DNA from: Bradyrhizobium sp. CCGB01
GTDB taxonomy: Bacteria; Pseudomonadota; Alphaproteobacteria; Rhizobiales; Xanthobacteraceae
Assembly: GCF_024199795.1 (NCBI RefSeq)
Contig: NZ_JANADK010000001.1
Span: 4,464,001-4,528,000, forward strand
Direction of reading: 5' to 3'
Length of the DNA: 64,000 nt
Positions 55,940-63,962 of the stretch are shown here, piece after piece. The position numbers were made by a program, and so were the translations under genes. Each line of letters opens with the position of its first letter. Position 1 is the stretch's first letter. The notes under the pieces were generated by a model. The model did not search any database, was not told the DNA's origin, and was given only the letters and a program-made list of their open reading frames with translations.

Positions 55940-56353
55940 TCACTTCACCGGCGTCAGCAGCGGCCTGTTCTTCTCGACGATATAGGTCGCAAGCTCGCTC
56001 GCGGTGTCCTGGCCGACGTTCTTCGCCGCATGCACCCTTCCGGCGGGGATGAACAACACGTCGCCCGCCTTCAGCGTCACCGGCGGCTTGCCGTCGACGT
56101 CGTATGCGATGGCGCCCGCCAGCACGTAGATGATCTCTTCGCCGGGATGGGTGTGGCGGCCGAACGCCGCGCCGGGGGCAAGGTCTACGCGCACCTGCAC
56201 GGCCTCGCGCCCGGGCGCGCTGAGATCGTGGCGCTGAAGGTCGGTGCGCGTGACACCGGCCGGCTGCGCCGCTGCCGGCAGCGTGAGAAGGTTGGTGGCG
56301 AGCACGGCTGCGCTGGCGAGAAGGCGCACGGCGTGCAACGAACGGTGGCTCAT
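55940..56353 (-). CDS. Exported cupin domain protein
   Basis: The 137-residue protein has an N-terminal signal peptide (LLASAAVLATNLLTLPAAAQ, cleavage near residue 30), so it is periplasmic. The rest is a single cupin with RHTHPGEEIIYVLAGAIAYD (metal-binding His-His-Glu) and FIPAGRVHAAKN (fourth ligand His). Enzymatic role unknown; similar periplasmic cupins are often listed as stress or quinone-related proteins. It lies between the MarR-GNAT genes and the ohr gene, all on the minus strand. Confidence 0.88.
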   Translation of the reverse strand: MSHRSLHAVRLLASAAVLATNLLTLPAAAQPAGVTRTDLQRHDLSAPGREAVQVRVDLAPGAAFGRHTHPGEEIIYVLAGAIAYDVDGKPPVTLKAGDVLFIPAGRVHAAKNVGQDTASELATYIVEKNRPLLTPVK

Positions 56354-56435
56354 GGTCGACTCCTTGTGAGCTCTCGATTGTCGGCACCGCGCGGGCCCGG
56401 CCGATGTCCGGCCGGTCCGCGTCGGGTGGGAAGGG

Positions 56436-56837
56436 TCAGGCGAGGGTCGTGGTCACCTCGATGTTGCCGTGCACCGCCTTGGAATAGGGGCAGATGCCGT
56501 GGGCGGCCTCGATCAGTTCCTGCGCCACGGCGCGGTCGACACCGGGCACGCTGACGTCGAGCCGGGCGCGGAGGAAGAAGGCGCCATTGGCGTTGTTCAG
56601 GTCGATCGCGGTGTCGACCGAGGGCTCGCTCGGCAGCTTGACCTTGCGCTGGGCCGCGGCGAGTCCGAGCGCGCCGAGATAGCAGGCCGACCATGCGGCG
56701 GCGAACAGGTTTTCGGCGGCCGGATGCGGCTGGGCCAGCTTGATGTCGAGAGAGCCGTCGCTGGAGCGTGCGGCGCCGTCGGCGCCGGAGGTGACGTGGG
56801 TCTTGCCCGTGAAGAGAAGCTTCGCAGCGGATGACAT
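56436..56837 (-). CDS. Organic hydroperoxide reductase Ohr
   Basis: The 133-residue OsmC/Ohr protein has the two reactive cysteines: C52 in WSACYLGALGLA and C116 in AAHGICPYSKAV. It reduces organic hydroperoxides in the cytoplasm using lipoyl-protein electrons. It is divergent from an OhrR-type regulator, with inverted repeats between the genes. The ATG at 56837 gives the standard length of about 135-145 residues. Confidence 0.95.
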   Translation of the reverse strand: MSSAAKLLFTGKTHVTSGADGAARSSDGSLDIKLAQPHPAAENLFAAAWSACYLGALGLAAAQRKVKLPSEPSVDTAIDLNNANGAFFLRARLDVSVPGVDRAVAQELIEAAHGICPYSKAVHGNIEVTTTLA

Positions 56838-56862
56838 GACGATATCCTTTCGAAATTGATTT

Positions 56863-56892
56863 GCATCGTATCCGATCTAATCGGATGCGATG
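56863..56892. promoter_or_regulatory. OhrR operator 1
   Basis: CATCGTATCCGAT-CTA-ATCGGATGCGATG is a 13-3-13 inverted repeat with one mismatch (56864-56892), 26 bp upstream of the ohr start. It shares the core ATCCGAT/ATCGGAT with the second site at 56927-56948, so both are likely OhrR boxes. Confidence 0.8.
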
Positions 56893-56926
56893 TGAAATAA
56901 ACTCGTCTCAGTCGGCGGTCAAGCTC

Positions 56927-56948
56927 TTCCGATTTAATCGGATACGAT
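56927..56948. promoter_or_regulatory. OhrR operator 2
   Basis: TTCCGATTTAATCGGATACG contains the same inverted core (TCCGAT-TTA-ATCGGA) as operator 1. It lies 38 bp before the OhrR start codon, consistent with autorepression. Confidence 0.7.
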
Positions 56949-56986
56949 TTATATCGGTCGGCGGATCACGAATTGCGGAGGTTCCG

Positions 56987-57451
56987 ATGGCCCGTAATGC
57001 CAAAGCTGCCGGCAAAGGCCGAAAACTGTCGAATTTCCTGTGCTTTGCCGTCTATTCGGCCAATCTGGCCTTCGGCCGCGCCTACAAGCCGCTCCTCGAC
57101 AAGGTCGGGCTGACCTACACCCAGTACATCGCCCTGGTGGCGCTGTCGGACGAGGACGAGCTGACGGTCAGCGCGCTGGGCGAGAAGCTGTTCCTGGAAT
57201 CCAACACGCTGACGCCGATCCTGAAGAAGCTCGAGCAGATGGGGTACCTCAAACGCCACCGCGATCCCGCGGACGAGCGGCAGGTGCGGGTGAGCCTGAC
57301 GCCGGCGGGACGAAAACTGATCGAGCAGGACCTCGGCCAATCCGTGATCGAGGCGACCGGCCTCGGCGACGATTTTCCGGTGGTGCAGACGACGGTGAGC
57401 CGACTGCGCGACAATCTTCTGCGCAACACCAGGGCCGGAGAGAAATCTTGA
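56987..57451 (+). CDS. ohrR: OhrR-like MarR family peroxide sensor
   Basis: This 154-residue regulator has the redox cysteine C19 in KLSNFLCFAVYSANLAF, the hallmark of OhrR, then a MarR winged helix (LTVSALGEKLFLESNTLTPI; KRHRDPADERQVRVSLTPAG). Oxidation of C19 by organic hydroperoxides releases it from DNA. It is divergent from ohr and two matching palindromes lie between them. The ATG at 56987 has a GGAGG ribosome site (56977-56981); the open frame upstream covers the operators and is not coding. Confidence 0.94.
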   Translation: MARNAKAAGKGRKLSNFLCFAVYSANLAFGRAYKPLLDKVGLTYTQYIALVALSDEDELTVSALGEKLFLESNTLTPILKKLEQMGYLKRHRDPADERQVRVSLTPAGRKLIEQDLGQSVIEATGLGDDFPVVQTTVSRLRDNLLRNTRAGEKS

Positions 57452-57475
57452 GGCGCGGCGCACCGGCGCTTGCGC

Positions 57476-57829
57476 TCACTCCAGTCCCAACACCTTGCGC
57501 GACTTGCGCGTGAGCTTCGTAACGATCAGCGCGTGCGCCTGAACGAGATAGGCCGTGAGCTCGGCATCGGACAGCGCGCTGTTGCTGACGAGCTGCACCC
57601 ATTTGGCGCGCGCAAGATACGGCGCTGGTCGCGCGATTCCTTGCTCGATCAGCATTCCATAAGCCATGTCCGAGGCCTTGAACATGTAGCCGCCGGAGCC
57701 CGCGGCAAAGCCGCCGCCGAGTGCGAACATCTTGCCGCCGACCTTGAACACGGAGGTGCCTTCCCACTGCACGACCTTGGTGGCGGCGGGAAGGCGCAGG
57801 CAGCGTGCTTCGAATGTCTTGGGTGTCAT
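57476..57829 (-). CDS. MmcQ/YjbR family protein
   Basis: The 117-residue protein has the MmcQ/YjbR-type sequence: VVQWEGTSVFKVGGKMFALG, then AKWVQLVSNSALSDAELTAY and the C-terminal HALIVTKLTRKSRKVLGLE. This double-wing fold is thought to bind DNA or act in conjugation-related regulation, but the function is unproven. It is divergent from the AhpD-like gene with a 68-bp gap. Confidence 0.88.
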   Translation of the reverse strand: MTPKTFEARCLRLPAATKVVQWEGTSVFKVGGKMFALGGGFAAGSGGYMFKASDMAYGMLIEQGIARPAPYLARAKWVQLVSNSALSDAELTAYLVQAHALIVTKLTRKSRKVLGLE

Positions 57830-57897
57830 GCGATCGCGACCGAGACGCGGGACGAGCCTTTATGGCAGCATGCGGGTTCCAACCAGGGATGAAGGCC

Positions 57898-58449
57898 ATG
57901 TCGCGCGTTTCGATCAAGACCAGGGACGATTTGCCGGAGGCGCTGAGACCGCTGTGGGACAAGATGACAACCTACGGTGCGTTCGAGAACCAGGCCGGCG
58001 TCATGGCGCATCGGCTGCCGATCTTCAAGCACATGTGGTCGCTGCTGGTCGACCTCGCCAGCGAAGGCATGGTGTCGAAGCGCCATCTCGAGCTCGCGCT
58101 GGTCACGGTCTCGCTGCTCAACAAATGCGATTATTGCGTCTCGCACCACGCGCCGAAGCTCGCGGTGCAGGGCGTGTCGGAGCAGGGCGCCGCGCGCCTC
58201 GTCGACTACAAGGATCATCCCGAGCTCGATGAGCTGGACAAGCTCGTCGTTGAATACTCCATCGCCGTCACCAACAACTGGAACAAGACCCGCGACGAGA
58301 TCTTCGCCCGCCTGCGTGCACACTTTTCGGAGGCGCAGATCGTCGAGCTGACCTGGCGCATCGCGCTGTGCGGGGCCTTCAACCGCTTCAACGACATTCT
58401 TCAGCTCGAAGTCGAGCAGGGCGTCCCCCACAGCGAAGCCGCCGAGTAG
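57898..58449 (+). CDS. Carboxymuconolactone decarboxylase family (AhpD-like) protein
   Basis: The 183-residue protein has the CxxC-His motif of AhpD-like peroxidases, LLNKCDYCVSHHAPKLAVQG (about residues 77-96), which supports a thiol-dependent peroxidase role rather than decarboxylation. The rest is helical. Two starts are possible: ATG 57889 (MKAM) and ATG 57898; GAAGG just before 57898 favours the second. It lies between divergent YjbR-type and PadR genes, near Ohr/OhrR, so a peroxide theme is likely. Confidence 0.9.
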   Translation: MSRVSIKTRDDLPEALRPLWDKMTTYGAFENQAGVMAHRLPIFKHMWSLLVDLASEGMVSKRHLELALVTVSLLNKCDYCVSHHAPKLAVQGVSEQGAARLVDYKDHPELDELDKLVVEYSIAVTNNWNKTRDEIFARLRAHFSEAQIVELTWRIALCGAFNRFNDILQLEVEQGVPHSEAAE

Positions 58450-58539
58450 CGCCGCGCCGGCGGTGCCGGTCTTTCGCCCTGCGCCGGCGCCAGAGTGCCC
58501 GATCACAGGTTTGTGGGTTGCAGTCGGTCTATCGCAAGC

Positions 58540-58555
58540 TATATCGTAAGATATA
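58540..58555. promoter_or_regulatory. PadR/YqjI-type operator
   Basis: TATATC-GTAA-GATATA is a perfect 6-4-6 inverted repeat 21 bp before the PadR start. A related half, tatcgcaag, lies just upstream (from about 58529) and tacgatatg just downstream at the start codon, so several sites may be clustered. Confidence 0.75.
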
Positions 58556-58576
58556 TTTTACAGAAGGACGTACGAT

Positions 58577-59203
58577 ATGCACCACGGACGCGACCACAGG
58601 GACTTCCATTTTGGGCATTTCGCCCATTTCGCCATGGGCCGGCACGGAGGACGGCACCGCTTCGGCCGCGGCGGACATGGCTTCTTCGGCGGCGGCCCGG
58701 GCGGGGACTTTCCCGGCGCCAGGCGGCTGTCCTCGCAGGACCTCCAGTTGGTGATCCTGGCGTTGCTGACCGAAAAGCCGGCCCATGGCTACGAGCTGAT
58801 CAAGATCATCGAGGAGCGGTCCGACGGCTTCTACACGCCGAGCCCGGGCGTGATCTATCCGGCGCTGACCTATCTCGAAGAGGTCGGCCACAGCAGCGTC
58901 GCGCAGGATGGCGGCCGCAAGCTCTACAGCATCACGCCGCAGGGCGAGGCACATCTCGCCGAGAACCGCGCAACCGCTGACGCGATCCTGCAAGCGCTGT
59001 CGCGGATCGGTCGCCGCATGGACGAGGTGCGCGAGGCCTTTGCCGGTGTCGGCGATCTCGATGCGGGTGCATCCGACGAGTTGCACCGCGCCCGCCACAA
59101 TCTCAAGCGCGCGCTGCGCTCCCGGCACGGCAGCGACTCCGCCGAGGCCCGCCGCATCGCTGCGATCCTGGATCGTGCCGCCGCGGAAATCCTCGGCAAG
59201 TAA
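58577..59203 (+). CDS. PadR family regulator with His-rich N terminus (YqjI-like)
   Basis: The 208-residue protein starts with a flexible His/Gly/Phe-rich tail with nine histidines in the first 34 residues (MHHGRDHRDFHFGHF...), then a PadR winged helix from about residue 53: LVILALLTEKPAHGYELIKI, TPSPGVIYPALTYLEEVGHS and the C-terminal dimer helix. The arrangement matches E. coli YqjI, a nickel/iron-responsive repressor whose His-rich tail binds metal. The matching inverted repeat TATATCGTAAGATATA is just upstream. Metal sensing is inferred from this likeness. Its stop codon lies inside a 15-bp tandem repeat. Confidence 0.93.
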   Translation: MHHGRDHRDFHFGHFAHFAMGRHGGRHRFGRGGHGFFGGGPGGDFPGARRLSSQDLQLVILALLTEKPAHGYELIKIIEERSDGFYTPSPGVIYPALTYLEEVGHSSVAQDGGRKLYSITPQGEAHLAENRATADAILQALSRIGRRMDEVREAFAGVGDLDAGASDELHRARHNLKRALRSRHGSDSAEARRIAAILDRAAAEILGK

Positions 59204-59269
59204 CGGGCCGGCAAGTAACGGGCCGGCAAGTCACCGACCGGCAAGTAACTGACCTGGAAGTGAGACAAC
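59195..59269. repeat. 15-bp tandem repeat array overlapping the PadR stop codon
   Basis: Four consecutive units of ggcaagtaacgggcc (with drift to ggcaagtcaccgacc, ggcaagtaactgacc) run from 59195 to 59254, followed by a degenerate fifth. The first unit contains the last Gly-Lys codons and TAA of the PadR gene, so the array grew by duplication of the gene end. It fills the gap to the next start codon at 59272. Confidence 0.85.
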
Positions 59270-59271
59270 GC

Positions 59272-59916
59272 ATGAATGATCGGCCCCACAGCCCGATTCA
59301 GGATCCCCGCATCAACGCCGTCCTCGCGCGCCTGCAAGGCGCGCGGCAGCGGCCGACCGGCGGCGGCCCGCGCAGCGCCTTCAACAGCCGTGATCCCCAC
59401 GCCTATGCAGAGCAGGGCTTTTCGATTCATCCCGAGCAGGGCGAATTGATCTACCTGCTGTGCCGTGGCCTGCGCGCCACGCGTGTGGCCGAGTTCGCCA
59501 CCTCGATCGGAATGTCCACGCTGTATTTTGCGGCCGCCATCCGCGACAATGGCGGCGGCACCGTGATCGGCTCGGAGATCGTGCCGGCCAAGGTCGAAAC
59601 CGCCAGGCGCAATCTCGCGGAAGCGGGCCTTGCCGACTATGCCGAGATCCGCGAGGGCGATGCGCGGCAGACGCTGCGCGATCTCGGCGGCCCCGTCGAT
59701 TTTGTTCTGATCGACGGCTGGCCGGGCGAGGCGGGCCCGTCGCTGGCACGCGAGGTGATCGAGATCGTCGCGCCGCAGCTGCTGGTCGGCGGCTACGTCA
59801 TGAACGACAACGCCGAGCCCGACTATCTCGCCTTCATCCGCGATCCCCAAAACGGCTTCGTGTCGATGACGCTGCCGCTCAAGGGTGGCACGGAGCTCAG
59901 TCTGAAGGTGAAGTGA
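59272..59916 (+). CDS. O-methyltransferase-like SAM-dependent methyltransferase
   Basis: The 214-residue protein resembles class I methyltransferases of the catechol-O-methyltransferase-like family: RVAEFATSIGMSTLYFAAAI (motif I), GSEIVPAKVETARRNLAEAG (motif II) and GPVDFVLIDGWPGEAG (motif IV, with the metal/acceptor Asp). The substrate is unknown. The PadR gene precedes it on the same strand and it may be its target. The start ATG 59272 follows the tandem repeat. Its 3' end overlaps the convergent tautomerase gene by 20 bp. Confidence 0.88.
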   Translation: MNDRPHSPIQDPRINAVLARLQGARQRPTGGGPRSAFNSRDPHAYAEQGFSIHPEQGELIYLLCRGLRATRVAEFATSIGMSTLYFAAAIRDNGGGTVIGSEIVPAKVETARRNLAEAGLADYAEIREGDARQTLRDLGGPVDFVLIDGWPGEAGPSLAREVIEIVAPQLLVGGYVMNDNAEPDYLAFIRDPQNGFVSMTLPLKGGTELSLKVK

Positions 59917-60139
59917 CCGACGCGCCGGAATCGCTGGCACGATACGCGTCGGGAACGACGAACACCTCGTCGGCGCGGCCATAGCCGCCGTCGCCGACTT
60001 CCTCGATCAGCACCATCGTGTGCGGCCGCGCCGCCTCGCCGAAATAGTCGACGAACAGCGCGGTGAGGCGGTGCACGATCTCGGCCTTTTGGGGCCGCGA
60101 CAGCGCAGCCTGCGGGATCTTGATGTTGGCGAAAGGCAT
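59897..60139 (-). CDS. 4-oxalocrotonate tautomerase-like protein
   Basis: The 80-residue protein begins MPFANIKIPQ, leaving the catalytic Pro at position 2 (Pro1 after Met removal) as in tautomerases, and continues VHRLTALFVDYFGEAARPHT with VLIEEVGDGGYGRADEVFVV. It would catalyse keto-enol tautomerisation of an aromatic-degradation intermediate, but a specific pathway is not indicated. It lies directly upstream (minus strand) of nothing obvious and overlaps the convergent methyltransferase gene by 20 bp. The next minus-strand gene is an SDR, 24 bp away, so both may form an operon. Confidence 0.88.
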   Translation of the reverse strand: MPFANIKIPQAALSRPQKAEIVHRLTALFVDYFGEAARPHTMVLIEEVGDGGYGRADEVFVVPDAYRASDSGASVTSPSD

Positions 60140-60162
60140 GATGGTTCTCCCCGTGTGAGGCG

Positions 60163-60903
60163 TCAGATCACGCCGCCATTGGCGCGGATCACCTGGCCAT
60201 TGACCCAGCCGCTGTCGTGTCCCGCAAGGAAGGCGACGACGCCGGCGATGTCGTCGGGCTGGCCGAGGCGGCCGAACGGGTTCATGGCGGCGGTCGCGCG
60301 CACCTGCTGTTCGCTCTTGCCCTCGAGGAACAGCCGGGTTTCGACCGGCCCGGGCGCGACCGCGTTGACGGTGATGCGGCGGCCGCCAAGCTCCTTGGCG
60401 AGGATGTGCGTCATGGCCTCGACCGCGGCCTTGGTCGCGGCGTAGACGCCGTAGCCGGGCTGATAGAGGCCGATGACGCTGGACGAGAAGCTGACGATAC
60501 GGCCACCGTCGCGCAGCCGCAGCGCCGCCTCGCGCATGGACCGGAACACGCTGTCGAGGTTGATCGACGTCTGTCGCGCGAACGCTTCGTCGGTCACCTC
60601 AGCGAGCGGCCCGAGCTCCATCACGCCGGCATTGTTGACGAGGATGTCGACGCCGCCGAAGCTGCGCTCGGCCGCATCGAACAGCCGCGCCGGCGTTGCC
60701 GGATCGGCCAGATCAGCCTGGACAGCGAGGGCGCGTCCACCGGCGGCTCCGATCTCGGCAACGAGGGTCTCGGCAGCCGCTTGGCCGCTCGCATAGTTGA
60801 TCGCAACCGCGATTCCGTCTTGCGCCAGCCGGCGGGCGATCGCTGCGCCGATGCCGCGGGAGCCGCCGGTGACGATGGCGGCGCGCTGATGTTGGTTGGT
60901 CAT
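60163..60903 (-). CDS. SDR family oxidoreductase
   Basis: The 246-residue classical SDR has RAAIVTGGSRGIGAAIARRL (cofactor loop), DILVNNAGVMELGPL, the catalytic SSSVIGLYQPGYGVYAATKA (Ser, Tyr, Lys) and VNAVAPGPVETRLFL. NADP preference is suggested by the Arg residues after the glycine motif. It resembles glucose/3-oxoacyl-type dehydrogenases of unknown substrate. A LysR gene divergent from it (start 61007, 103 bp gap) is the likely regulator. Confidence 0.93.
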   Translation of the reverse strand: MTNQHQRAAIVTGGSRGIGAAIARRLAQDGIAVAINYASGQAAAETLVAEIGAAGGRALAVQADLADPATPARLFDAAERSFGGVDILVNNAGVMELGPLAEVTDEAFARQTSINLDSVFRSMREAALRLRDGGRIVSFSSSVIGLYQPGYGVYAATKAAVEAMTHILAKELGGRRITVNAVAPGPVETRLFLEGKSEQQVRATAAMNPFGRLGQPDDIAGVVAFLAGHDSGWVNGQVIRANGGVI

Positions 60904-61006
60904 GGCTGATATCCTCGATGTCTGTGCCGGGAGAATAGCCGGTCGCTATGGCCGGATAATCGCGTAGGACTTGCCATCACTTGTCGGCTGTGGTGAACAA
61001 TCGATC

Positions 61007-61900
61007 ATGGATCGCTTTGACGCCATGCGCCTGTTCGTCCGTCTCGTCGAGCGGCAGAGCTTTACGGCTGCGGCGGCTGATCTCGGCATTCCGCGCTCGA
61101 CCGCGAGCGAGGTGTTACGTGGCCTCGAGGCGCGTCTGGGCGCGCGGCTGCTTGAGCGGACGACGCGGCACGTCACGCCGACGCTCGACGGTGAGGACTA
61201 CTACCGCCGCTGCGTTGCCATTTTGGCGGAGGTCGAGGAAGCGGAAGCTGCCATGCGCGATGCGCAACCGCGCGGCCTGCTGCGCATCGATGCGCATCCC
61301 TTGCTGACCCGCACCTTCATCCTGCCGCACCTGCCGGATTTCCTGGCGCGTCATCCGCAACTCGAATTGCAGATCGGGCAGGGGGACCGGCTGGTTGATC
61401 TCGTGCGTGAGGGCATCGATTGCGTGATCCGGTCGGGCGAGCCCGAAGACAGCGGCATGATCCTGCGCCGCCTCGGCACGATCGCGGAGATCACGGTGGC
61501 GAGCCCGGCCTATCTCGCCAGCCATGGCATACCCGCGACGCCTGATACGCTCGACGGGCATCAGATGGTCGCATTCGTCTCCTCGCGTACCGGCGATGTG
61601 CTGCCGCTGGAATTTTCCGTCGCCGGCGCGCTTCGCCACATCGTGTTGCCGAGCCGGGTTCGCGTCAACAATTCCGACACCATGGCCGATCTCGCACGGG
61701 TCGGCTTCGGCCTCGTGCAGGCGCCACGCTATCGCTTCGCGGACGATCTCGCCAGCGGCGCGCTGGTCGAGGTGCTCGCGGATTATCCGCCATCGCCGAC
61801 GCCGCTCTCCGCGCTCTATCCGCAGAACCGCCAGCTCGCGCTGCGCCTGCGCGTCTTCCTCGACTGGATATCCGGTATTTTTTCTTCGGCGAAGCTGTGA
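61007..61900 (+). CDS. LysR family transcriptional regulator
   Basis: This 297-residue regulator has the LysR helix-turn-helix at about residues 5-60 (MRLFVRLVERQSFTAAAADL, GIPRSTASEVLRGLEARLGA, LLERTTRHVTPTLDGEDYYR) and a type 2 periplasmic-binding-like effector domain (LLRIDAHPLLTRTFILPHLP). The ATG at 61007 follows GGTGAAC, and the ORF extends upstream to 60971 without need. It is divergent from the SDR gene, the normal arrangement for a LysR-controlled target. A palindromic repeat lies 25 bp downstream of its stop. Confidence 0.93.
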   Translation: MDRFDAMRLFVRLVERQSFTAAAADLGIPRSTASEVLRGLEARLGARLLERTTRHVTPTLDGEDYYRRCVAILAEVEEAEAAMRDAQPRGLLRIDAHPLLTRTFILPHLPDFLARHPQLELQIGQGDRLVDLVREGIDCVIRSGEPEDSGMILRRLGTIAEITVASPAYLASHGIPATPDTLDGHQMVAFVSSRTGDVLPLEFSVAGALRHIVLPSRVRVNNSDTMADLARVGFGLVQAPRYRFADDLASGALVEVLADYPPSPTPLSALYPQNRQLALRLRVFLDWISGIFSSAKL

Positions 61901-61926
61901 GGGACGCGCGCTATTGCCACTCACTC

Positions 61927-62006
61927 CGTCATTGCGAGCGCAGCGAAGCAATCCAGACTGCTGCCGCGGAAAGACTCTGGATTGCTTCGCTACGCTCGCA
62001 ATGACG
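61927..62006. repeat. Palindromic repeat (cgtcattgcgag family)
   Basis: cgtcattgcgagcgcagcga pairs with tcgctacgctcgcaatgacg around ctgccgcggaaagact. Close copies are at 11291-11377 and 63806-63892; the three units share the central ccgcgga. Confidence 0.85.
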
Positions 62007-62115
62007 ATGTTGAAACGGACGTGCGCTTCTTTGTGAGTTGTGCCCGGGCGGCAGACCGTTACGATGCGCCCGCTTTCGTGGAACACGACGGTACCCATAG
62101 CCATCGGGAGGCGAC

Positions 62116-63780
62116 ATGAGCGGGCAGGAACGCAAAGTCAAAGGATCGGACCTGTTTGTCGCGGCGCTGGAGAATGAAGGCGTCGATCGCATCTTCGGTG
62201 TTCCCGGCGAGGAAAATCTCGACCTTGTCGAATCCTTGCGTACCTCCAAAATCGAACTGGTCCTGACCCGTCACGAGCAGGCTGCCGCCTTCATGGCCGC
62301 CACGCACGGGCGGCTGACCGGAAAACCGGGCGTGTGTCTGTCGACGCTCGGTCCCGGCGCGCTCAACCTGTCCACCGGTGCGGCCTATGCCCATCTCGGC
62401 GCGATGCCGATGATTTTGATCACCGGTCAGAAGCCGATCATGAGCAGCCGGCAGGCGCGCTTCCAGATCGTGGACGTGGTTGCGACCATGAAGCCGCTGA
62501 CGAAGCTCTCGCGGCAGATCGTCAGCGCCTCGAGCATTCCGACCGTGGTCCGCGATGCCTTTCGCGTGGCGATGGAGGAACGGCCGGGGCCGGTGCATCT
62601 CGAGCTGCCCGAGGACATCGCGGGCGATGAAGTGCCCGCCGCCCCCGTGATCCCGGTCCATCCGATTGAAATTCCGGTGGCCCATCGCGCTGCGCTCGAC
62701 CGCGCCGCCGAGATGATCCTGGCCGCAAGGCGTCCATTGGTGATGATGGGAGCTGCGACCAGCCGGCCGAGCTCGACTCACGGCATCGCCAGCTTCGTGC
62801 GGCGAACCGGCATTCCGTTTTTCACGACGCAGATGGGGAAGGGCACGGTGCCCGGCGGCACCAATCTCTACATGGGCACGGCGGCGCTATCCGAGCGCGA
62901 TTACGTCCACGACGCGATCGACGCAGCCGATTTGATCGTCGCGATCGGCCATGACCCGGTCGAGAAGCCGCCCTTCATCATGGGACCGTCGGGGCCGAAG
63001 GTCATTCACGTCAGCTACACGCCGGCGAGCGTCGAGCTGGTCTATTTCCCGGATGCCGAGGTCGTCGGCGACGTCGGCCCGAGCCTGGAGCTCCTTGCCG
63101 ACCGGCTCGAAGGCAAGCTGCCGCAGGCGGCCGCGCTGCTGCCGTTGCGCGAGGAGATCCTCAGGCACATCGCCGACCGCGCCACTGAGGCGCGCTGGCC
63201 GCCGACGCCGCAGCGAATCGTGCACGACATCCGCCAGGTGATTCCGGAGAACGGCATCGTCGCGCTCGACAACGGCATGTACAAGATCTGGTTCGCGCGC
63301 AACTACCGCACCCGCGTCGCCAACACACTCTTGCTCGATAACGCGCTGGCGACCATGGGCGCAGGCCTGCCGTCGGCGATGATGGCCGCCATGCTCTATC
63401 CCGAGCGCCGCGTGCTCGCGGTCGCCGGCGACGGCGGTTTCATGATGAACAGCCAGGAGATGGAGACCGCCGTCCGCCTCAAGCTCAACCTGGTCGTGCT
63501 GGTGCTCGAGGACAACGCCTACGGCATGATCCGCTGGAAGCAGGCTGTCGATCACTTTGCCGATTACGGCATGACCTTTGGCAATCCCGATTTTGTCCTG
63601 TACGCGAAGGCTTATGGTGCCAAGGGGCATCGCATCGAGAAGATCGACAGCTTCGGCCCGACTTTGGATGCCGCGTTCAAAGAGGGTGGCGTGCATCTGG
63701 TCGTGATCCCGATCGACTATTCGGAGAATGTGCGCGTGCTGGTCGACGAGCTGCGGGCGCACGAGAAGTCGAAGGCGTGA
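62116..63780 (+). CDS. Acetolactate synthase large subunit-like ThDP enzyme
   Basis: This 554-residue thiamine-diphosphate enzyme has the three domains of the family: N-terminal Pyr domain with the ThDP Glu in VLTRHEQAAAFMAATHGR (about 55), central Rossmann-like domain, and C-terminal PP domain with the GDG-N motif AVAGDGGFMMNSQEMETAVR (about 435) and metal-binding DNAYGMIRWKQ. The end, VVIPIDYSENVRVLVDEL, matches the catabolic AlsS group rather than biosynthetic IlvB, and no regulatory subunit is adjacent. It would condense two pyruvates to acetolactate; related carboligases are possible. A repeat of the cgtcattgcgag family lies 26 bp after its stop. Confidence 0.92.
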   Translation: MSGQERKVKGSDLFVAALENEGVDRIFGVPGEENLDLVESLRTSKIELVLTRHEQAAAFMAATHGRLTGKPGVCLSTLGPGALNLSTGAAYAHLGAMPMILITGQKPIMSSRQARFQIVDVVATMKPLTKLSRQIVSASSIPTVVRDAFRVAMEERPGPVHLELPEDIAGDEVPAAPVIPVHPIEIPVAHRAALDRAAEMILAARRPLVMMGAATSRPSSTHGIASFVRRTGIPFFTTQMGKGTVPGGTNLYMGTAALSERDYVHDAIDAADLIVAIGHDPVEKPPFIMGPSGPKVIHVSYTPASVELVYFPDAEVVGDVGPSLELLADRLEGKLPQAAALLPLREEILRHIADRATEARWPPTPQRIVHDIRQVIPENGIVALDNGMYKIWFARNYRTRVANTLLLDNALATMGAGLPSAMMAAMLYPERRVLAVAGDGGFMMNSQEMETAVRLKLNLVVLVLEDNAYGMIRWKQAVDHFADYGMTFGNPDFVLYAKAYGAKGHRIEKIDSFGPTLDAAFKEGGVHLVVIPIDYSENVRVLVDELRAHEKSKA

Positions 63781-63805
63781 GTTTGTTCGAGCCTCTCGCC
63801 ACACG

Positions 63806-63892
63806 CGTCATCGCGAGGAGCGTAGCGACGAAGCAATCCAGACCGTCTCCGCGGAAAGATTCTGGATTGCTTCGCTGCGCTCGCAATGACGG
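63806..63892. repeat. Palindromic repeat (cgtcattgcgag family)
   Basis: cgtcatcgcgaggagcgtag through gctgcgctcgcaatgacg, with the shared central core gtctccgcggaaagat. Third copy in the window (others at 11291 and 61927). Confidence 0.85.
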
Positions 63893-63962
63893 AGTATGCC
63901 GATCGGTCCAAATGCGATAACAATTTGCGTCAACATCATCGAACCAATTACGGGAATAAGAC

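Noticed and set aside
59897..59916. Possible fusion of methyltransferase and tautomerase genes
   Set aside because: They are on opposite strands and only overlap at their 3' ends by 20 bp.
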